Assembly: GCF_036607905.1 (NCBI RefSeq)
Contig: NZ_CP144555.1
Span: forward strand, 5,580,001-5,644,000
DNA from: Streptomyces sp. SCSIO 75703
Lineage (GTDB): Bacteria; Actinomycetota; Actinomycetes; Streptomycetales; Streptomycetaceae
Direction: 5' to 3'
DNA: 64,000 bases
In this document: piece after piece, positions 15,374-24,751 of the stretch
Position numbering within the stretch: the first letter of the stretch is position 1
How the letters are laid out: each line of letters opens with the position of its first letter
Translations under genes and position numbers: made by a program
Notes under the pieces: generated by a model
The model's database searches: none
What the model was told of the DNA's origin: nothing
What the model saw: the letters and a program-made list of their open reading frames with translations, nothing else

Positions 15374-16234
15374 ATGCGCCCCGCCACCCCCGAGCTGATC
15401 TCGCCCCGCTCGGCCCGCGTCACCGCCGCCCGGCGGCTGGCCAAGCGGAACGCCCGCAGCAAGGAACGGCTCTTCCTCGCCGAAGGACCCCAGGCCGTGC
15501 GGGAGGCGGCGGCCCACCGCGGCGAGGGCGCCCCCACCCTCGTCGAACTGTTCACCACCGCCGAGGCCGCCGACCGCCACGCCGACGTGGTCGGCGCCGC
15601 CCGCGACGCCGGCGCCCGAGTCCACCTCGCCGCCGAGCAGGTCATCGAGGACATCTCCACCACCGTCACCCCGCAGGGCCTGGTGGGCGTCTGCCGCTTC
15701 CTCGACACCCCCTTCGAGGACATCCTCGCCGCCCGCCCCCGCCTCGTCGCCGTGCTCGCCCACGTCCGCGACCCCGGCAACGCCGGCACCGTGCTGCGCT
15801 GCGCCGACGCGGCCGGCGCCGAGGCCGTCGTCCTCACCGACGCCTCCGTCGACCTGTACAACCCGAAGGCCGTCCGCGCCTCCGTCGGCTCCCTGTTCCA
15901 CCTGCCCGTCGCCGTCGGCGTCCCCGTCGAGGAGGCCGTGGAACGGCTGCGGGACACCGGCGTACGGGTCCTCGCCGCCGACGGCGCCGGCGAGGACGAC
16001 CTCGACGCCGAACTGGACGGGGGCACCATGGGCGGCCCCACCGCCTGGGTCTTCGGCAACGAGGCGTGGGGCCTGCCCGCCGAGACCCGGGCCCTCGCCG
16101 ACGCCGTCGTCCGCGTCCCCATCCACGGGATGGCCGAGAGCCTGAACCTGGCGACCGCCGCCGCCGTATGTCTCTACGCGTCGGCGCGGGCACAGCGCGC
16201 CGACGGAGGGTGCCGCTCCGTCACCGGGAGCTAG
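15374..16234 (+). CDS. TrmH/SpoU-family rRNA 2'-O-methyltransferase
   Basis: The protein has 286 residues. An N-terminal substrate-binding domain (about 10-110, L30e-like, 'RSKERLFLAEGPQAVREA') precedes the knotted SPOUT catalytic domain. All three motifs are visible: 'HVRDPGNAGTVLRCADAAGA' (motif 1, with the Asn/Arg pair), 'VFGNEAWGLP' (motif 2) and 'IHGMAESLNLATAAAVCLYA' (motif 3), which form the SAM-binding trefoil. The substrate is probably 23S rRNA; the exact nucleotide is not deducible. GAAGGTGAACAC upstream of the ATG at 15374 supports the start. Its place right after rplT fits a ribosome-linked role. Confidence 0.9.
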   Translation: MRPATPELISPRSARVTAARRLAKRNARSKERLFLAEGPQAVREAAAHRGEGAPTLVELFTTAEAADRHADVVGAARDAGARVHLAAEQVIEDISTTVTPQGLVGVCRFLDTPFEDILAARPRLVAVLAHVRDPGNAGTVLRCADAAGAEAVVLTDASVDLYNPKAVRASVGSLFHLPVAVGVPVEEAVERLRDTGVRVLAADGAGEDDLDAELDGGTMGGPTAWVFGNEAWGLPAETRALADAVVRVPIHGMAESLNLATAAAVCLYASARAQRADGGCRSVTGS

Positions 16235-16283
16235 TAGGCTGACCGGCGCGGGGCCCTGCGCGGCTGAGAGGTGGGGTACGGGG

Positions 16284-17423
16284 ATGAGCGTCGGCACGAG
16301 CAGCGCACCGGGAGTGGGCCGGACGGGGCGCCCTCCCGCGCCGCGCCGGCCGGCGGACCCCACCGGCCTCGGACTCGACCCCGACGACCTGCCCGACGGG
16401 CTCGTCGTCGCCGACGAGCACGGGCACGTCGTCTGCTTCAACGCCGCCGCCGCCCGCATCACCGCCGTCGCCGCCGCCGACGCCCTCGGACAGCCCCTGG
16501 AGAAGGCCCTCCCCTTAGAGGACCTCGACGGGCGCCGCTGGTGGCAGCTCACCGACCCCTACGGCGGCCTCGCCATCCGCGTCCGCCAGCCCGAGCGGAA
16601 CCTGCTCCTGCCCGGCGGCCGGGAGGTCCTGGTCAGCGCCCGGTACGTGCGCGCCGAGCCCACCGGCCCGGTCCGCCGCGTCGTCGTCGCCCTGCGCGAC
16701 ACCGAGGCCCGCCGCCGCACCGAGCGCAGCCACGCCGAGCTGATCGCCACCGTCGCCCACGAACTGCGTTCCCCGCTCACGTCCGTCAAGGGCTTCACCG
16801 CGACCCTGCTGGCCAAGTGGGAGCGGTTCACCGACGACCAGAAGCGGCTGATGCTGGAGACCGTGGACGCGGACGCCGACCGCGTCACCCGGCTCATCGC
16901 CGAACTCCTCGACATCTCCCGCATCGACTCCGGCCGGCTGGAGGTGCGCCGCCAGCCCGTCGACATCGGCGCCGCCGTCGGCCGCCACATCCAGGCGTAC
17001 GTCGCCGCCGGACAGCCCGCCGACCGTTTCCTGCTCCGCCTCTCCCAGCCGCTGCCCGCCCTGTGGGCCGACCCCGACAAGATCGACCAGGTGCTCAGCA
17101 ACCTGCTGGAAAACGCGGTGCGCCACGGCGAGGGAACCGTCACCATCGACATCACGCCCACCGCGTCCCCCCGCGAGGGAGAGGACGCCGGCACGTCGGT
17201 CACCGTGAGCGACGAGGGGCCCGGTATCCCGGAGGAGTCCATGAACCGCGTCTTCACCCGCTTCTGGCGGGGCAGCAAGCGCGGCGGCACCGGCCTCGGG
17301 CTCTACATCGTCCAGGGCATCGTCGAGGCCCACGGCGGCACCATCACCGTCGGCAGGGCCTCCGGCGGCGGGGCCGAGTTCCGCTTTACGTTGCCCGTGG
17401 CGACGCCGGCGTACCTCGGCTGA
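16284..17423 (+). CDS. PAS-containing sensor histidine kinase with a TTA codon
   Basis: The protein has 379 residues. It carries a Pro-rich N-terminus, a PAS domain (about 30-135; 'DGLVVADEHGHVVCFNAAA'), a HisKA dimerisation helix with phospho-acceptor His159 ('VAHELRSPLTSVKG'), and a HATPase_c domain (about 245-375) with N box 'NLLENAVRHGEG', G1 'VSDEGPGIPEE', and F/G2 'FTRFWRG...GGTGLGLYIV'. No membrane segment is evident, so it is probably cytosolic. No response regulator is adjacent (orphan kinase). Leu78 is encoded by TTA (16515-16517), the only TTA I found in a coding frame here. In Streptomyces TTA needs the bldA tRNA, so translation may be development-dependent. A TAGGCT -10-like box lies at about 16233. 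Confidence 0.9.
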   Translation: MSVGTSSAPGVGRTGRPPAPRRPADPTGLGLDPDDLPDGLVVADEHGHVVCFNAAAARITAVAAADALGQPLEKALPLEDLDGRRWWQLTDPYGGLAIRVRQPERNLLLPGGREVLVSARYVRAEPTGPVRRVVVALRDTEARRRTERSHAELIATVAHELRSPLTSVKGFTATLLAKWERFTDDQKRLMLETVDADADRVTRLIAELLDISRIDSGRLEVRRQPVDIGAAVGRHIQAYVAAGQPADRFLLRLSQPLPALWADPDKIDQVLSNLLENAVRHGEGTVTIDITPTASPREGEDAGTSVTVSDEGPGIPEESMNRVFTRFWRGSKRGGTGLGLYIVQGIVEAHGGTITVGRASGGGAEFRFTLPVATPAYLG

Positions 17424-17570
17424 GAGAGCTCCGGCCCCCACGGGCGCGTCCGCGTTCCCCCGCCCCGTTAGACTCGGCCTCTGGCACCTTTGTGTCCCGC
17501 TGACGGAGACGCTTCGTCCACGAGCCGGTGACGGGGACCATCAGCCAGCCAATCGGAAGCACGGGAAGAG

Positions 17571-18692
17571 ATGTCGGCACCGAATAAGTCGTACGACCCT
17601 GTCGAGGTCGAGGCGTTGAAACCGGAAGAGATCGAGCGCATGCGGGACGAGGCGCTCGCCGCCTTCGCCGCCGCGGACTCCCTCGACGCGCTCCAGGAGG
17701 CCAAGGTCGCCCACACCGGCGGCACCTCCCCGCTGGCGCTGGCCAACCGTGAGATCGGCGCCCTGCCCCCACAGGCCAAGGCCGAGGCGGGCAAGCGCGT
17801 CGGCCAGGCCCGCGGCGCCGTCAACAAGGCGCTCGCCGCCCGCCAGGCCGAACTGGAGGCCGAGCGTGACGCCCGGGTGCTGGTCGAGGAGGCGGTGGAC
17901 GTCACACTGCCCTACGACCGCGTCCCGGCCGGCGCCCGCCACCCGCTCACCACGCTCTCGGAGCGCATCGAGGACGTCTTCGTCGCCATGGGCTACGAGG
18001 TCGCCGAGGGCCCCGAGGCCGAGGCCGAGTGGTTCAACTTCGACGCCCTCAACATCGGCCCGGACCACCCGGCCCGCGGCGAGGCCGACACGTTCTTCGT
18101 GCGCGGCCCGAAGGGGGGCACCGAGTCCGGCGTCGTGCTGCGCACCCACACCTCGCCGGTGCAGATCCGCTCCCTGCTCGACCGCGAGCCGCCGGTCTAC
18201 GTGATCTGCCCCGGCCGCGTGTACCGCACCGACGAGCTGGACGCCACCCACACCCCCGTCTTCCACCAGGTCGAGCTGCTCGCCGTCGACGAGGGCCTGA
18301 CCATGGCGGACCTCAAGGGCACCCTGGACCACATGGTCCAGTCGCTGTTCGGCGAGGGCATGAGGACCCGGCTGCGGCCGAACTTCTTCCCCTTCACCGA
18401 GCCGTCCGCCGAGATGGACATGCTCTGCTACGTCTGCAAGGGCGCCTCCGTCGGCAACCCCGACCGGCCCTGCCGCACCTGCTCCAGCGAAGGCTGGATC
18501 GAGCTGGGCGGCTGCGGCATGGTCAACCCGCGGGTGCTCACCGCCTGCGGCGTCGACCCCGAGAAGTACAGCGGCTTCGCCTTCGGGTTCGGCATCGAGC
18601 GGATGCTGATGTTCCGCCACAACGTCGAGGACATGCGAGACATGGTCGAGGGTGACGTCCGGTTCACCCGGCCGTTCGGGATGGAGATCTGA
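17571..18692 (+). CDS. pheS: Phenylalanyl-tRNA synthetase alpha subunit
   Basis: The protein has 373 residues. An N-terminal coiled-coil arm (about 1-110) precedes the class II catalytic core: motif 1 around 'HPLTTLSERIEDVFVAMG', motif 2 'VYRTDELDATHTPVFHQVE', and motif 3 'GFAFGFGIERMLMFRHNV'. With PheT it forms the alpha2-beta2 enzyme charging tRNA-Phe in the cytosol. A TAGACT -10-like box at about 17468 and the ATG at 17571 define a leader of roughly 95 bases; I see no T-box. The last base of its TGA is the A of the pheT start codon. Confidence 0.96.
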   Translation: MSAPNKSYDPVEVEALKPEEIERMRDEALAAFAAADSLDALQEAKVAHTGGTSPLALANREIGALPPQAKAEAGKRVGQARGAVNKALAARQAELEAERDARVLVEEAVDVTLPYDRVPAGARHPLTTLSERIEDVFVAMGYEVAEGPEAEAEWFNFDALNIGPDHPARGEADTFFVRGPKGGTESGVVLRTHTSPVQIRSLLDREPPVYVICPGRVYRTDELDATHTPVFHQVELLAVDEGLTMADLKGTLDHMVQSLFGEGMRTRLRPNFFPFTEPSAEMDMLCYVCKGASVGNPDRPCRTCSSEGWIELGGCGMVNPRVLTACGVDPEKYSGFAFGFGIERMLMFRHNVEDMRDMVEGDVRFTRPFGMEI

Positions 18693-21205
18693 TGCGGGTC
18701 CCGCTTTCCTGGCTGCGGGAGTACGTCGACCTGCCGGCCACCGAGACCGGCCGCGACGTGCAGGCCAAGCTGATTTCGGCCGGTCTGGAGGTCGAGACGG
18801 TCGAGCACCTCGGCGCCGACCTCAAGGGGCCGCTGGTCGTCGGCCGGGTCCTGACCATCGAGGAGCTGGAGGGCTTCCGCAAGCCGATCCGCTTCTGCAC
18901 CGTCGACGTCGGCGGGGCCAACGGCACCGGCGAGCCGCAGGAGATCGTCTGCGGCGCCCGCAACTTCGCCGTCGGCGACAAGGTCGTCGTCGTCCTGCCC
19001 GGCGCCGTGCTGCCCGGCGGCTTCGCCATCTCCGCCCGCAAGACCTACGGCAAGGTCTCGCACGGCATGATCTGCTCCAGCGACGAGCTGGGCATGGGCG
19101 ACGACGGCACCGAGGGCATCATCGTCCTGCCGCCGGAGACCGAGACCGGCAAGGACGCCATCGAGCTGCTGGAACTGGTCGACGAGGTCCTGGACATCGC
19201 CGTCACCCCGGACCGCGGCTACTGCCTGTCGATCCGCGGCGTGGCGCGCGAGGCCGCCACCGCCTACGGGCTGCCGCTGCGCGACCCGGCCCTGATCGAC
19301 GTCCCCGGCCCGAACGCCTTCGGCCACCCCGTCCAGGTATCCGACCCGGCCGGCTGCGACCGGTTCACCGCCCGCACCGTCACCGGGCTGAACCCCGACG
19401 CGCGCTCCCCGATCTGGCTCCGGCGCCGGCTGCAGAAGGTCGGCATGCGCCCGATCTCCCTCGCCGTCGACATCACCAACTACGTGATGATGGAGATCGG
19501 CCAGCCGCTGCACGCCTACGACCGCTCCCTCGTCCAGGGCACCATCGGCGTGCGCCGCGCCGAGCCCGGCGAGAAGCTCACCACCCTCGACGGCGTCACC
19601 CGCACCCTCGACGCCGAGGACCTGGTGATCACCGACGAGCGCGGCCCGATCGGCCTGGCCGGCGTCATGGGCGGCGCCGACACCGAGATCGGCGACCACG
19701 ACGAGCCGGCCAAGGCCACCGGCGACGTGGTCATCGAGGCCGCCCACTTCGACGCCGTGTCCATCGCGCGCACCGCCCGCCGCCACAAGCTCTCCTCCGA
19801 GGCGTCCCGGCGCTTCGAGCGGGGAGTCGACCCGCAGGCCGCCGCGGCCGCCGCCCAGCGCACCGTCGACCTGCTGGTGCTGCTCGCGGGCGGCACCGCC
19901 GACGCCGGTGTCACCGAGGTCGTCGCGCCGGGCGCCCCCACCACGCTCACCATCCCGGCGGACCACCCGGACAAGGTCGCGGGCGTCTCCTACGGCCGCG
20001 AGACCGTCGTGCGACGCCTCCAGGAGGTCGGCTGCGACGTGTACGGGCAGGACGAGCTGATCGTCACCGTCCCGTCCTGGCGGCCCGACCTCACCGACCC
20101 CAACGACCTGGCCGAAGAGGTCATCCGGCTGGAGGGCTACGAGAACCTGCCCACCACCCTGCCCCGGCCCCCGGCGGGCCGCGGCCTCACCCACCGCCAG
20201 CGGCTGCACCGCCGCGTGGGCCGCGCCCTGGCCGGCGCCGGCTACGTGGAGGCGCCGAACTACCCGTTCCTCTCCGAGCAGGTCTTCGACCAGCTCGGCC
20301 TGGAGGCCGACGACCCGGCCCGGCGCGTGGTGCGGCTGACCAACCCGCTCAGCGACGAGGAGCCCGCGCTGCGCACCTCGCTGCTGCCCGGTCTGCTCGG
20401 CGCCCTGCGCCGCAACGACGGGCGCGGCTCGCACGACCTGGCGCTCTTCGAGACCGGGCTGGTCTTCCACCCGCGCGAGCAGGGGCGGACCGCCGTCCAC
20501 CCGGCCGTCGACCGGCGCCCCGGCGCCGGGGAACTGGCCGCGCTGGACGCCGCCCTGCCCGAGCAGCCCCGGCACGTCGCCGTGGTCCTGGCCGGCGCCC
20601 GCGAACAGGCCGGCTGGTGGGGCAAGGGCCGCCCCGCCGACTGGGCCGACGCCGTCGAGGCCGCCCGTACGGTGGCCGGCGAGGCCGGTGCGGAACTCAC
20701 CGTCCGCAAGGGCCAGTACGGCCCGTGGCACCCCGGCCGCTGCGCCGAACTGGTCGTCACCGAGGACGGCGCCGAGCGCGTCGTCGGCCACGCGGGCGAA
20801 CTGCACCCGAGGGTCGTGAAGAGCCTCGGCCTGCCCGCCCGCACCTGCGCGATGGAGCTGGACCTCGACGTCCTGGAGCGGGTCGGCGACGACACCCCGC
20901 GGGCGCCGGGCATCTCCACCTTCCCGGTCGCCACGCAGGACGTCGCCCTGGTCGTCGACGCGTACGTCCCCGCGGCGGACGTGGAGGCGGCGCTGCGCGA
21001 GGGCGCCGGCGAACTGCTGGAGTCCATCCGCCTGTTCGACGTCTACGACAACGCCGAGCAGCTCGGCGAGGGCCGCAGGTCGCTGGCGTACGCGCTGCGC
21101 TTCCGCGCGGACGACCGCACGCTGACGGTCGACGAGGCGTCCGCGGCGCGCGACGCGGCGGTGGCCCTCGCGGGCGAGCGGGTGGGCGCGGTGCTGCGCG
21201 CCTAG
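18692..21205 (+). CDS. pheT: Phenylalanyl-tRNA synthetase beta subunit
   Basis: The protein has 837 residues. It has an N-terminal EMAP/tRNA-binding-like domain (about 40-155), the B3/B4 editing domain (about 210-390, 'ITNYVMMEIGQPLHAYD'), B5 (about 415-485), the catalytic-like core, and a C-terminal FDX-ACB anticodon-binding domain (about 745-837; 'ISTFPVATQDVALVVD'). The B3/B4 domain removes mischarged Tyr. It overlaps pheS by one base (TGATG), so expression is coupled. A large terminator follows. Confidence 0.96.
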   Translation: MRVPLSWLREYVDLPATETGRDVQAKLISAGLEVETVEHLGADLKGPLVVGRVLTIEELEGFRKPIRFCTVDVGGANGTGEPQEIVCGARNFAVGDKVVVVLPGAVLPGGFAISARKTYGKVSHGMICSSDELGMGDDGTEGIIVLPPETETGKDAIELLELVDEVLDIAVTPDRGYCLSIRGVAREAATAYGLPLRDPALIDVPGPNAFGHPVQVSDPAGCDRFTARTVTGLNPDARSPIWLRRRLQKVGMRPISLAVDITNYVMMEIGQPLHAYDRSLVQGTIGVRRAEPGEKLTTLDGVTRTLDAEDLVITDERGPIGLAGVMGGADTEIGDHDEPAKATGDVVIEAAHFDAVSIARTARRHKLSSEASRRFERGVDPQAAAAAAQRTVDLLVLLAGGTADAGVTEVVAPGAPTTLTIPADHPDKVAGVSYGRETVVRRLQEVGCDVYGQDELIVTVPSWRPDLTDPNDLAEEVIRLEGYENLPTTLPRPPAGRGLTHRQRLHRRVGRALAGAGYVEAPNYPFLSEQVFDQLGLEADDPARRVVRLTNPLSDEEPALRTSLLPGLLGALRRNDGRGSHDLALFETGLVFHPREQGRTAVHPAVDRRPGAGELAALDAALPEQPRHVAVVLAGAREQAGWWGKGRPADWADAVEAARTVAGEAGAELTVRKGQYGPWHPGRCAELVVTEDGAERVVGHAGELHPRVVKSLGLPARTCAMELDLDVLERVGDDTPRAPGISTFPVATQDVALVVDAYVPAADVEAALREGAGELLESIRLFDVYDNAEQLGEGRRSLAYALRFRADDRTLTVDEASAARDAAVALAGERVGAVLRA

Positions 21206-21226
21206 CGAGAGAGCGGCACCGGGGTA

Positions 21227-21279
21227 CACGGTTCCCCGCGCCCCTGGGGGATCCTCCCCTCGGGGCGCGGGGAACCGTG
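21227..21279 (+). terminator. Terminator of pheST
   Basis: An 18-bp perfect outer stem (21227-21244 with 21262-21279) encloses an inner GGGGA...TCCCC hairpin, 21 bases after the pheT stop. Confidence 0.85.
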
Positions 21280-21512
21280 CGTTCGGCCGCGAACCGGCCG
21301 GAGCGCGGCGACGCACCCGCGGAGGAGTCCGCACGGGGGAGGGGAGGGGAGATGCCGGCGGGGCCGCCCGCCCCGCCAGGAGTGTCGGGCGGGTCGCGGG
21401 GCGGGCGGCCGAAGGCGGGCCACCGCTGTACGAGGGGGAGCCGGCGGCCCGGCCGGCCTCTTGCGAGTCAGCCCAGTCAAGCGGCCCGGCACCCCGCGCG
21501 ACAGCGCGCACA
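21280..21512. other. Intergenic, no gene recognised
   Basis: GC-rich DNA between the pheT terminator and the promoter region of the regulator at 21598. No coding region with Streptomyces codon bias and no RNA gene is visible. Confidence 0.5.
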
Positions 21513-21568
21513 CGGTACGGATCCGCGTACCGCGTTCACACCCCGTGTGAAGGGCGGCACACTACGCT
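21513..21568 (+). promoter_or_regulatory. Promoter with two palindromes upstream of the NsdA-like regulator
   Basis: CGGTAC-N8-GTACCG (21513-21532) and TTCACAC-CCC-GTGTGAA (21535-21551) are perfect dyads. The second is centred on the expected -35 position of a TACGCT -10 box (21563-21568). They are candidate operator sites, possibly for autoregulation. Confidence 0.5.
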
Positions 21569-21597
21569 GACGGCACCGAGCCACCCGGGGGGCCTGA

Positions 21598-22938
21598 ATG
21601 CATCCCAACACTCTCCTCGACGCGCTCCTCGACGAGGCGGGCGTCTCGCACGCGGGGCTGGCCGCACACGTCAACCAGGCCGGGCGGGCGCGCGGCCTCG
21701 CCCTGCGCTACGAGCACACCGCCGTGGCCCGGTGGCTGAAGGGCCAGCGCCCCCGCGGCCAGGTCCCCGACCTGATCTGCGAGGTCCTCGCCGCCCGGCT
21801 GGACCGCCCGGTCGACCTCGACGACGTCGGCCTCGGCCGGCCAGGCGAGCCCGCCGCCGCGCACACCGGCCCGCTCGGCGGATTCGTCGACCGGGCCACC
21901 GCCCTGTGGCGCTCCGACCGGCAGCGGCGCCCGCACCTGCTCGGCGCCCCCGCGCTCGCCGGCACCCCCGCCGTGATGCCGGTCTGGGAGTGGGAGAACC
22001 CGCCCGAGGACGGGGACGTCTCCCGGAGCGGCCCGCACCGGGTCACCCCGGCCGACCTGGAGATGCTGCGCGCGGCCCGCGCCCACTACGAGCAGATGTA
22101 CCGCAAGGCCGGCGGCATGGCGACCCGCGACCGCGTCGTCGGCTTCCTCACCGCCGAGGCCGCCCCGCTGCTGCGCGGCGGCTACCCCGACGCCGTCGGA
22201 CGCCGGCTCCACCGGGCCACCGGCGGCCTGGTCGCGGTGGCCGGCATCTGCGCGTACGACTCCGACGCGCACGGCCTCGCCCAGCGCTACTTCCACCAGG
22301 CCCTGCGCCTCGCCAAGGCCAGTGGCGACCGGGCCCTGGGCGCCTACGTCATCGCGCTCCTCGTCAACCAGGCGCTGTACCTGCGGGAGTACCGGCAGGC
22401 CGTCGCCTTCGCCGAGGCCGCGCTGCGCGCCGCCGGCGGGCAGACCACCCAGGCGCTCGCCTCCGACCTGTACGCGATGCAGGCCAAGGCGTACGCGCGC
22501 CTCGGCGACGCGGCCGGGGCCCTGGCCTGCATCCGGCGGGCCGAGCGGGCCGCCGGGCGCATCCTGCGCGGGCACGAGCCCGAGGAGACCGGCTACGTCC
22601 AGCCCGGACTGGTCAACGTCCAGGTGGCGGAGGCCCTGCTCAGCCTGGGCGAACTCGCGGCGGCGCAGGAGCACGCGGCGGCGGCCGTCGACAACCCGGC
22701 GCACGACCGCGGCCGGGTGCACCGGCTCGCCATGCTCAGCACCGTCGCCCTGCGCCAGGGGGACGCCGACAGGGCGGTGGCCACGGCCGTGCGGATGGCC
22801 GAACAGGCCCGGGGCATGGAGTCCCGGCGGCTGCGCGAGAGGCTGCGCACGGTCCGCGCGCACCTGGTGCGCAGCGGCCGCGCCGGTACGGCGGAGGCGG
22901 CCGAGCTGATCGACGGGGCGCTGCGCGTTCCGCTGTGA
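21598..22938 (+). CDS. NsdA-like HTH/TPR regulatory protein
   Basis: The protein has 446 residues. The N-terminal 75 residues look like a helix-turn-helix adapted to DNA or partner binding ('GVSHAGLAAHVNQAGRARG', 'YEHTAVARWLKGQRPRG'). The C-terminal two thirds are alpha-helical with TPR-like repeats ('AQRYFHQALRLAKASGD', 'YRQAVAFAEAALRAAGG', 'MQAKAYARLGDAAGALACI'). From memory this matches the S. coelicolor SCO1593/NsdA group; NsdA negatively affects antibiotic production and sporulation. I infer a developmental or regulatory role from that family alone. GGGGGGCC before the ATG supports the start. Confidence 0.75.
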   Translation: MHPNTLLDALLDEAGVSHAGLAAHVNQAGRARGLALRYEHTAVARWLKGQRPRGQVPDLICEVLAARLDRPVDLDDVGLGRPGEPAAAHTGPLGGFVDRATALWRSDRQRRPHLLGAPALAGTPAVMPVWEWENPPEDGDVSRSGPHRVTPADLEMLRAARAHYEQMYRKAGGMATRDRVVGFLTAEAAPLLRGGYPDAVGRRLHRATGGLVAVAGICAYDSDAHGLAQRYFHQALRLAKASGDRALGAYVIALLVNQALYLREYRQAVAFAEAALRAAGGQTTQALASDLYAMQAKAYARLGDAAGALACIRRAERAAGRILRGHEPEETGYVQPGLVNVQVAEALLSLGELAAAQEHAAAAVDNPAHDRGRVHRLAMLSTVALRQGDADRAVATAVRMAEQARGMESRRLRERLRTVRAHLVRSGRAGTAEAAELIDGALRVPL

Positions 22939-23057
22939 CCGGCCGGGGACCGCGTGTCCCCGCGCCCGCGGTGCCCCGTGAGCGGGTGCCGTGCGCCTGC
23001 TGCGGGCCCCGGCCCGGCTGCGATATTGCCCCCTACCCGACGGAAGGCGGCGCGGCC

Positions 23058-23609
23058 GTGCAGTGGACGATGCGAGACGAGCAGACGGTGTACGCGAATC
23101 GCTGGTTCAGCGTCAACCTCGCGGATGTCGGGCTGCCCGACGGCCGCCGTCTCGACCACTTCCTCATCCGGCTGCGGGCGGTGGCCGCCGCCACCGTGGT
23201 GAACGCGGCCGACGAGGTGCTCCTGCTGTGGCGGCACCGGTTCATCACGGACAGCTGGGGGTGGGAACTGGCCGCCGGGGTCGTCGAGGACGGCGAGGAG
23301 GTGCGGGCCGCCGCGGCCCGGGAACTGGAGGAGGAGACCGGCTGGCGGCCCGGTCCGCTGCGGCACCTGCTGAGCGTGGAGCCCTCCAACGGCCTCAGCG
23401 ACGCCCGCCACCACGTCTACTGGTCGGACAGCGGGGAGTACGTCGGACATCCGGTGGACGACTTCGAGTCGGACCGCCGGGAATGGGTCCCGCTCAAACT
23501 GGTGCCGGACCTGGTGGCCCGGGGCGAGGTCCCCGCCGCCGGCATGGCCGCCGCCCTGCTCCTCCTGCACCACCTGCGCCTCGGCCGGGACCGGAACCGG
23601 GCCTCCTGA
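23058..23609 (+). CDS. Nudix hydrolase (ADP-ribose pyrophosphatase-like)
   Basis: The protein has 183 residues. The Nudix box is complete, G-x5-E-x7-REUxEExGU, as 'GVVEDGEEVRAAAAREL' followed by EEETGW (about residues 75-97), binding Mg and cleaving a nucleoside diphosphate linked to X. The fold resembles ADP-ribose pyrophosphatases ('WELAAGVVEDGEE', then 'SNGLSDARHHVYWS'). GTG 23058 is chosen, with GGAAGG ten bases upstream; ATG 23070 is an alternative. The substrate is not fixed by the sequence. Confidence 0.85.
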   Translation: MQWTMRDEQTVYANRWFSVNLADVGLPDGRRLDHFLIRLRAVAAATVVNAADEVLLLWRHRFITDSWGWELAAGVVEDGEEVRAAAARELEEETGWRPGPLRHLLSVEPSNGLSDARHHVYWSDSGEYVGHPVDDFESDRREWVPLKLVPDLVARGEVPAAGMAAALLLLHHLRLGRDRNRAS

Positions 23610-23701
23610 GGCCGGAAGTCCTGGGGCCGGGAGCGGAGCGGCCGGGAGAGCCGCCCGGGGCCGGTCCGCGCTGTCGTGCGTCCCGGCCCGACGCGGGCGT
23701 C

Positions 23702-24574
23702 TCAGCCGTAGGTGTAGAAGCCGGAGCCGCTCTTGCGGCCCAGCCGGCCCGCGTCGACCATGCGCTGGAGCAGCGGGGGAGCGGCGTACAGCGGCTCCTT
23801 GAACTCCTCGTACATGGAGTGCGCGACCGAGGCCACGGTGTCCAGGCCGATCAGGTCGGAGAGCTTCAGCGGCCCCATCGGGTGGGCGCAGCCCATCTCC
23901 ATGCCGTTGTCGATGTCCTCCCGGCTGGCGATCCCCGACTCGAACATCCGGATCGCGGAGAGCAGGTACGGGATCAGCAGCGCGTTGACCACGAACCCGG
24001 AGCGGTCCTGGGCGCGGATGGCGTGCTTGCCGAGCACCTTCTCCGTGAAGAGCTGCGCCCGGCTGATCGTGCCCTCGGAGGTGGTGAGGGCCGGGATCAG
24101 CTCGACGAGCTGCTGCACGGGGGCCGGGTTGAAGAAGTGGATGCCGATCACGTGGTCCGCCCGCGAGGTGGCGACCGCCAGCCTGACCAGCGGGATCGAG
24201 GAGGTGTTGGAGGCCAGGATCGCGTCCGGGCGGACCACCACCTGGTCGAGCACCTGGAAGATCTCCGTCTTCACCTGCTCGCTCTCGACCACGGCCTCGA
24301 TCACCAGGTCACGGTCGGCGAACTCGCCGAGGTCGGTGGTGAAGCCGAGCCGCTCCTGCGCCGCGTCCCGCTCCTCCTCGGTGATCTTCCCGCGCTCGGC
24401 GGCCTTGGCGAGGGAGGTGAACAGCCGGGTCCGGCCGATCTCCAGGGCTTCGCCGGTGGTCTCGGCGACCTTGACGTCCAGGCCCGCGCGGGCGCACACC
24501 TCGGCGATGCCCGCTCCCATCTGGCCGCAGCCCACCACACCGACGCGTGCGATATCTCCCGAGATGCCGGTCAC
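23702..24574 (-). CDS. 3-hydroxybutyryl-CoA dehydrogenase
   Basis: The protein has 290 residues, standard for single-function 3-hydroxyacyl-CoA dehydrogenases. The Rossmann NAD(P) motif is 'GVVGCGQMGAGIAEV' (about 12-26); catalytic His is in 'IGIHFFNPAPVQQLVELI' and the acid in 'EAVVESEQVK'. The C-terminal dimerisation domain includes 'RSGFVVNALLIPYLLSAI' and 'GCAHPMGPLKLSDLIGLD'. It oxidises or reduces (S)-3-hydroxybutyryl-CoA/acetoacetyl-CoA in fatty-acid or butyrate metabolism. It starts at GTG 24574. It is transcribed alone, towards the Nudix gene. Confidence 0.92.
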   Translation of the reverse strand: MTGISGDIARVGVVGCGQMGAGIAEVCARAGLDVKVAETTGEALEIGRTRLFTSLAKAAERGKITEEERDAAQERLGFTTDLGEFADRDLVIEAVVESEQVKTEIFQVLDQVVVRPDAILASNTSSIPLVRLAVATSRADHVIGIHFFNPAPVQQLVELIPALTTSEGTISRAQLFTEKVLGKHAIRAQDRSGFVVNALLIPYLLSAIRMFESGIASREDIDNGMEMGCAHPMGPLKLSDLIGLDTVASVAHSMYEEFKEPLYAAPPLLQRMVDAGRLGRKSGSGFYTYG

Positions 24575-24751
24575 ATCGTCCCTTTCGCTCGTCCACGCTC
24601 TGGCGGCAGGCCCCCGGGGTCACCGGCGCCTGCTCCGATCGTGCACGTTACCCCCGGAGCGCCACGGAACCCTCGCCCGGGTCGGGCATGCTGGGAGGCC
24701 GTACCCGATCCGTGACCGCGCGGATCGGTCCGCAGCGTCTGGAGGTCGTCC

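Noticed and set aside
18428..21511. Very long open frame antisense to pheT (1027 codons)
   Set aside because: It is a GC-frame shadow: the opposite strand encodes complete, domain-bearing PheT with proper third-position bias.
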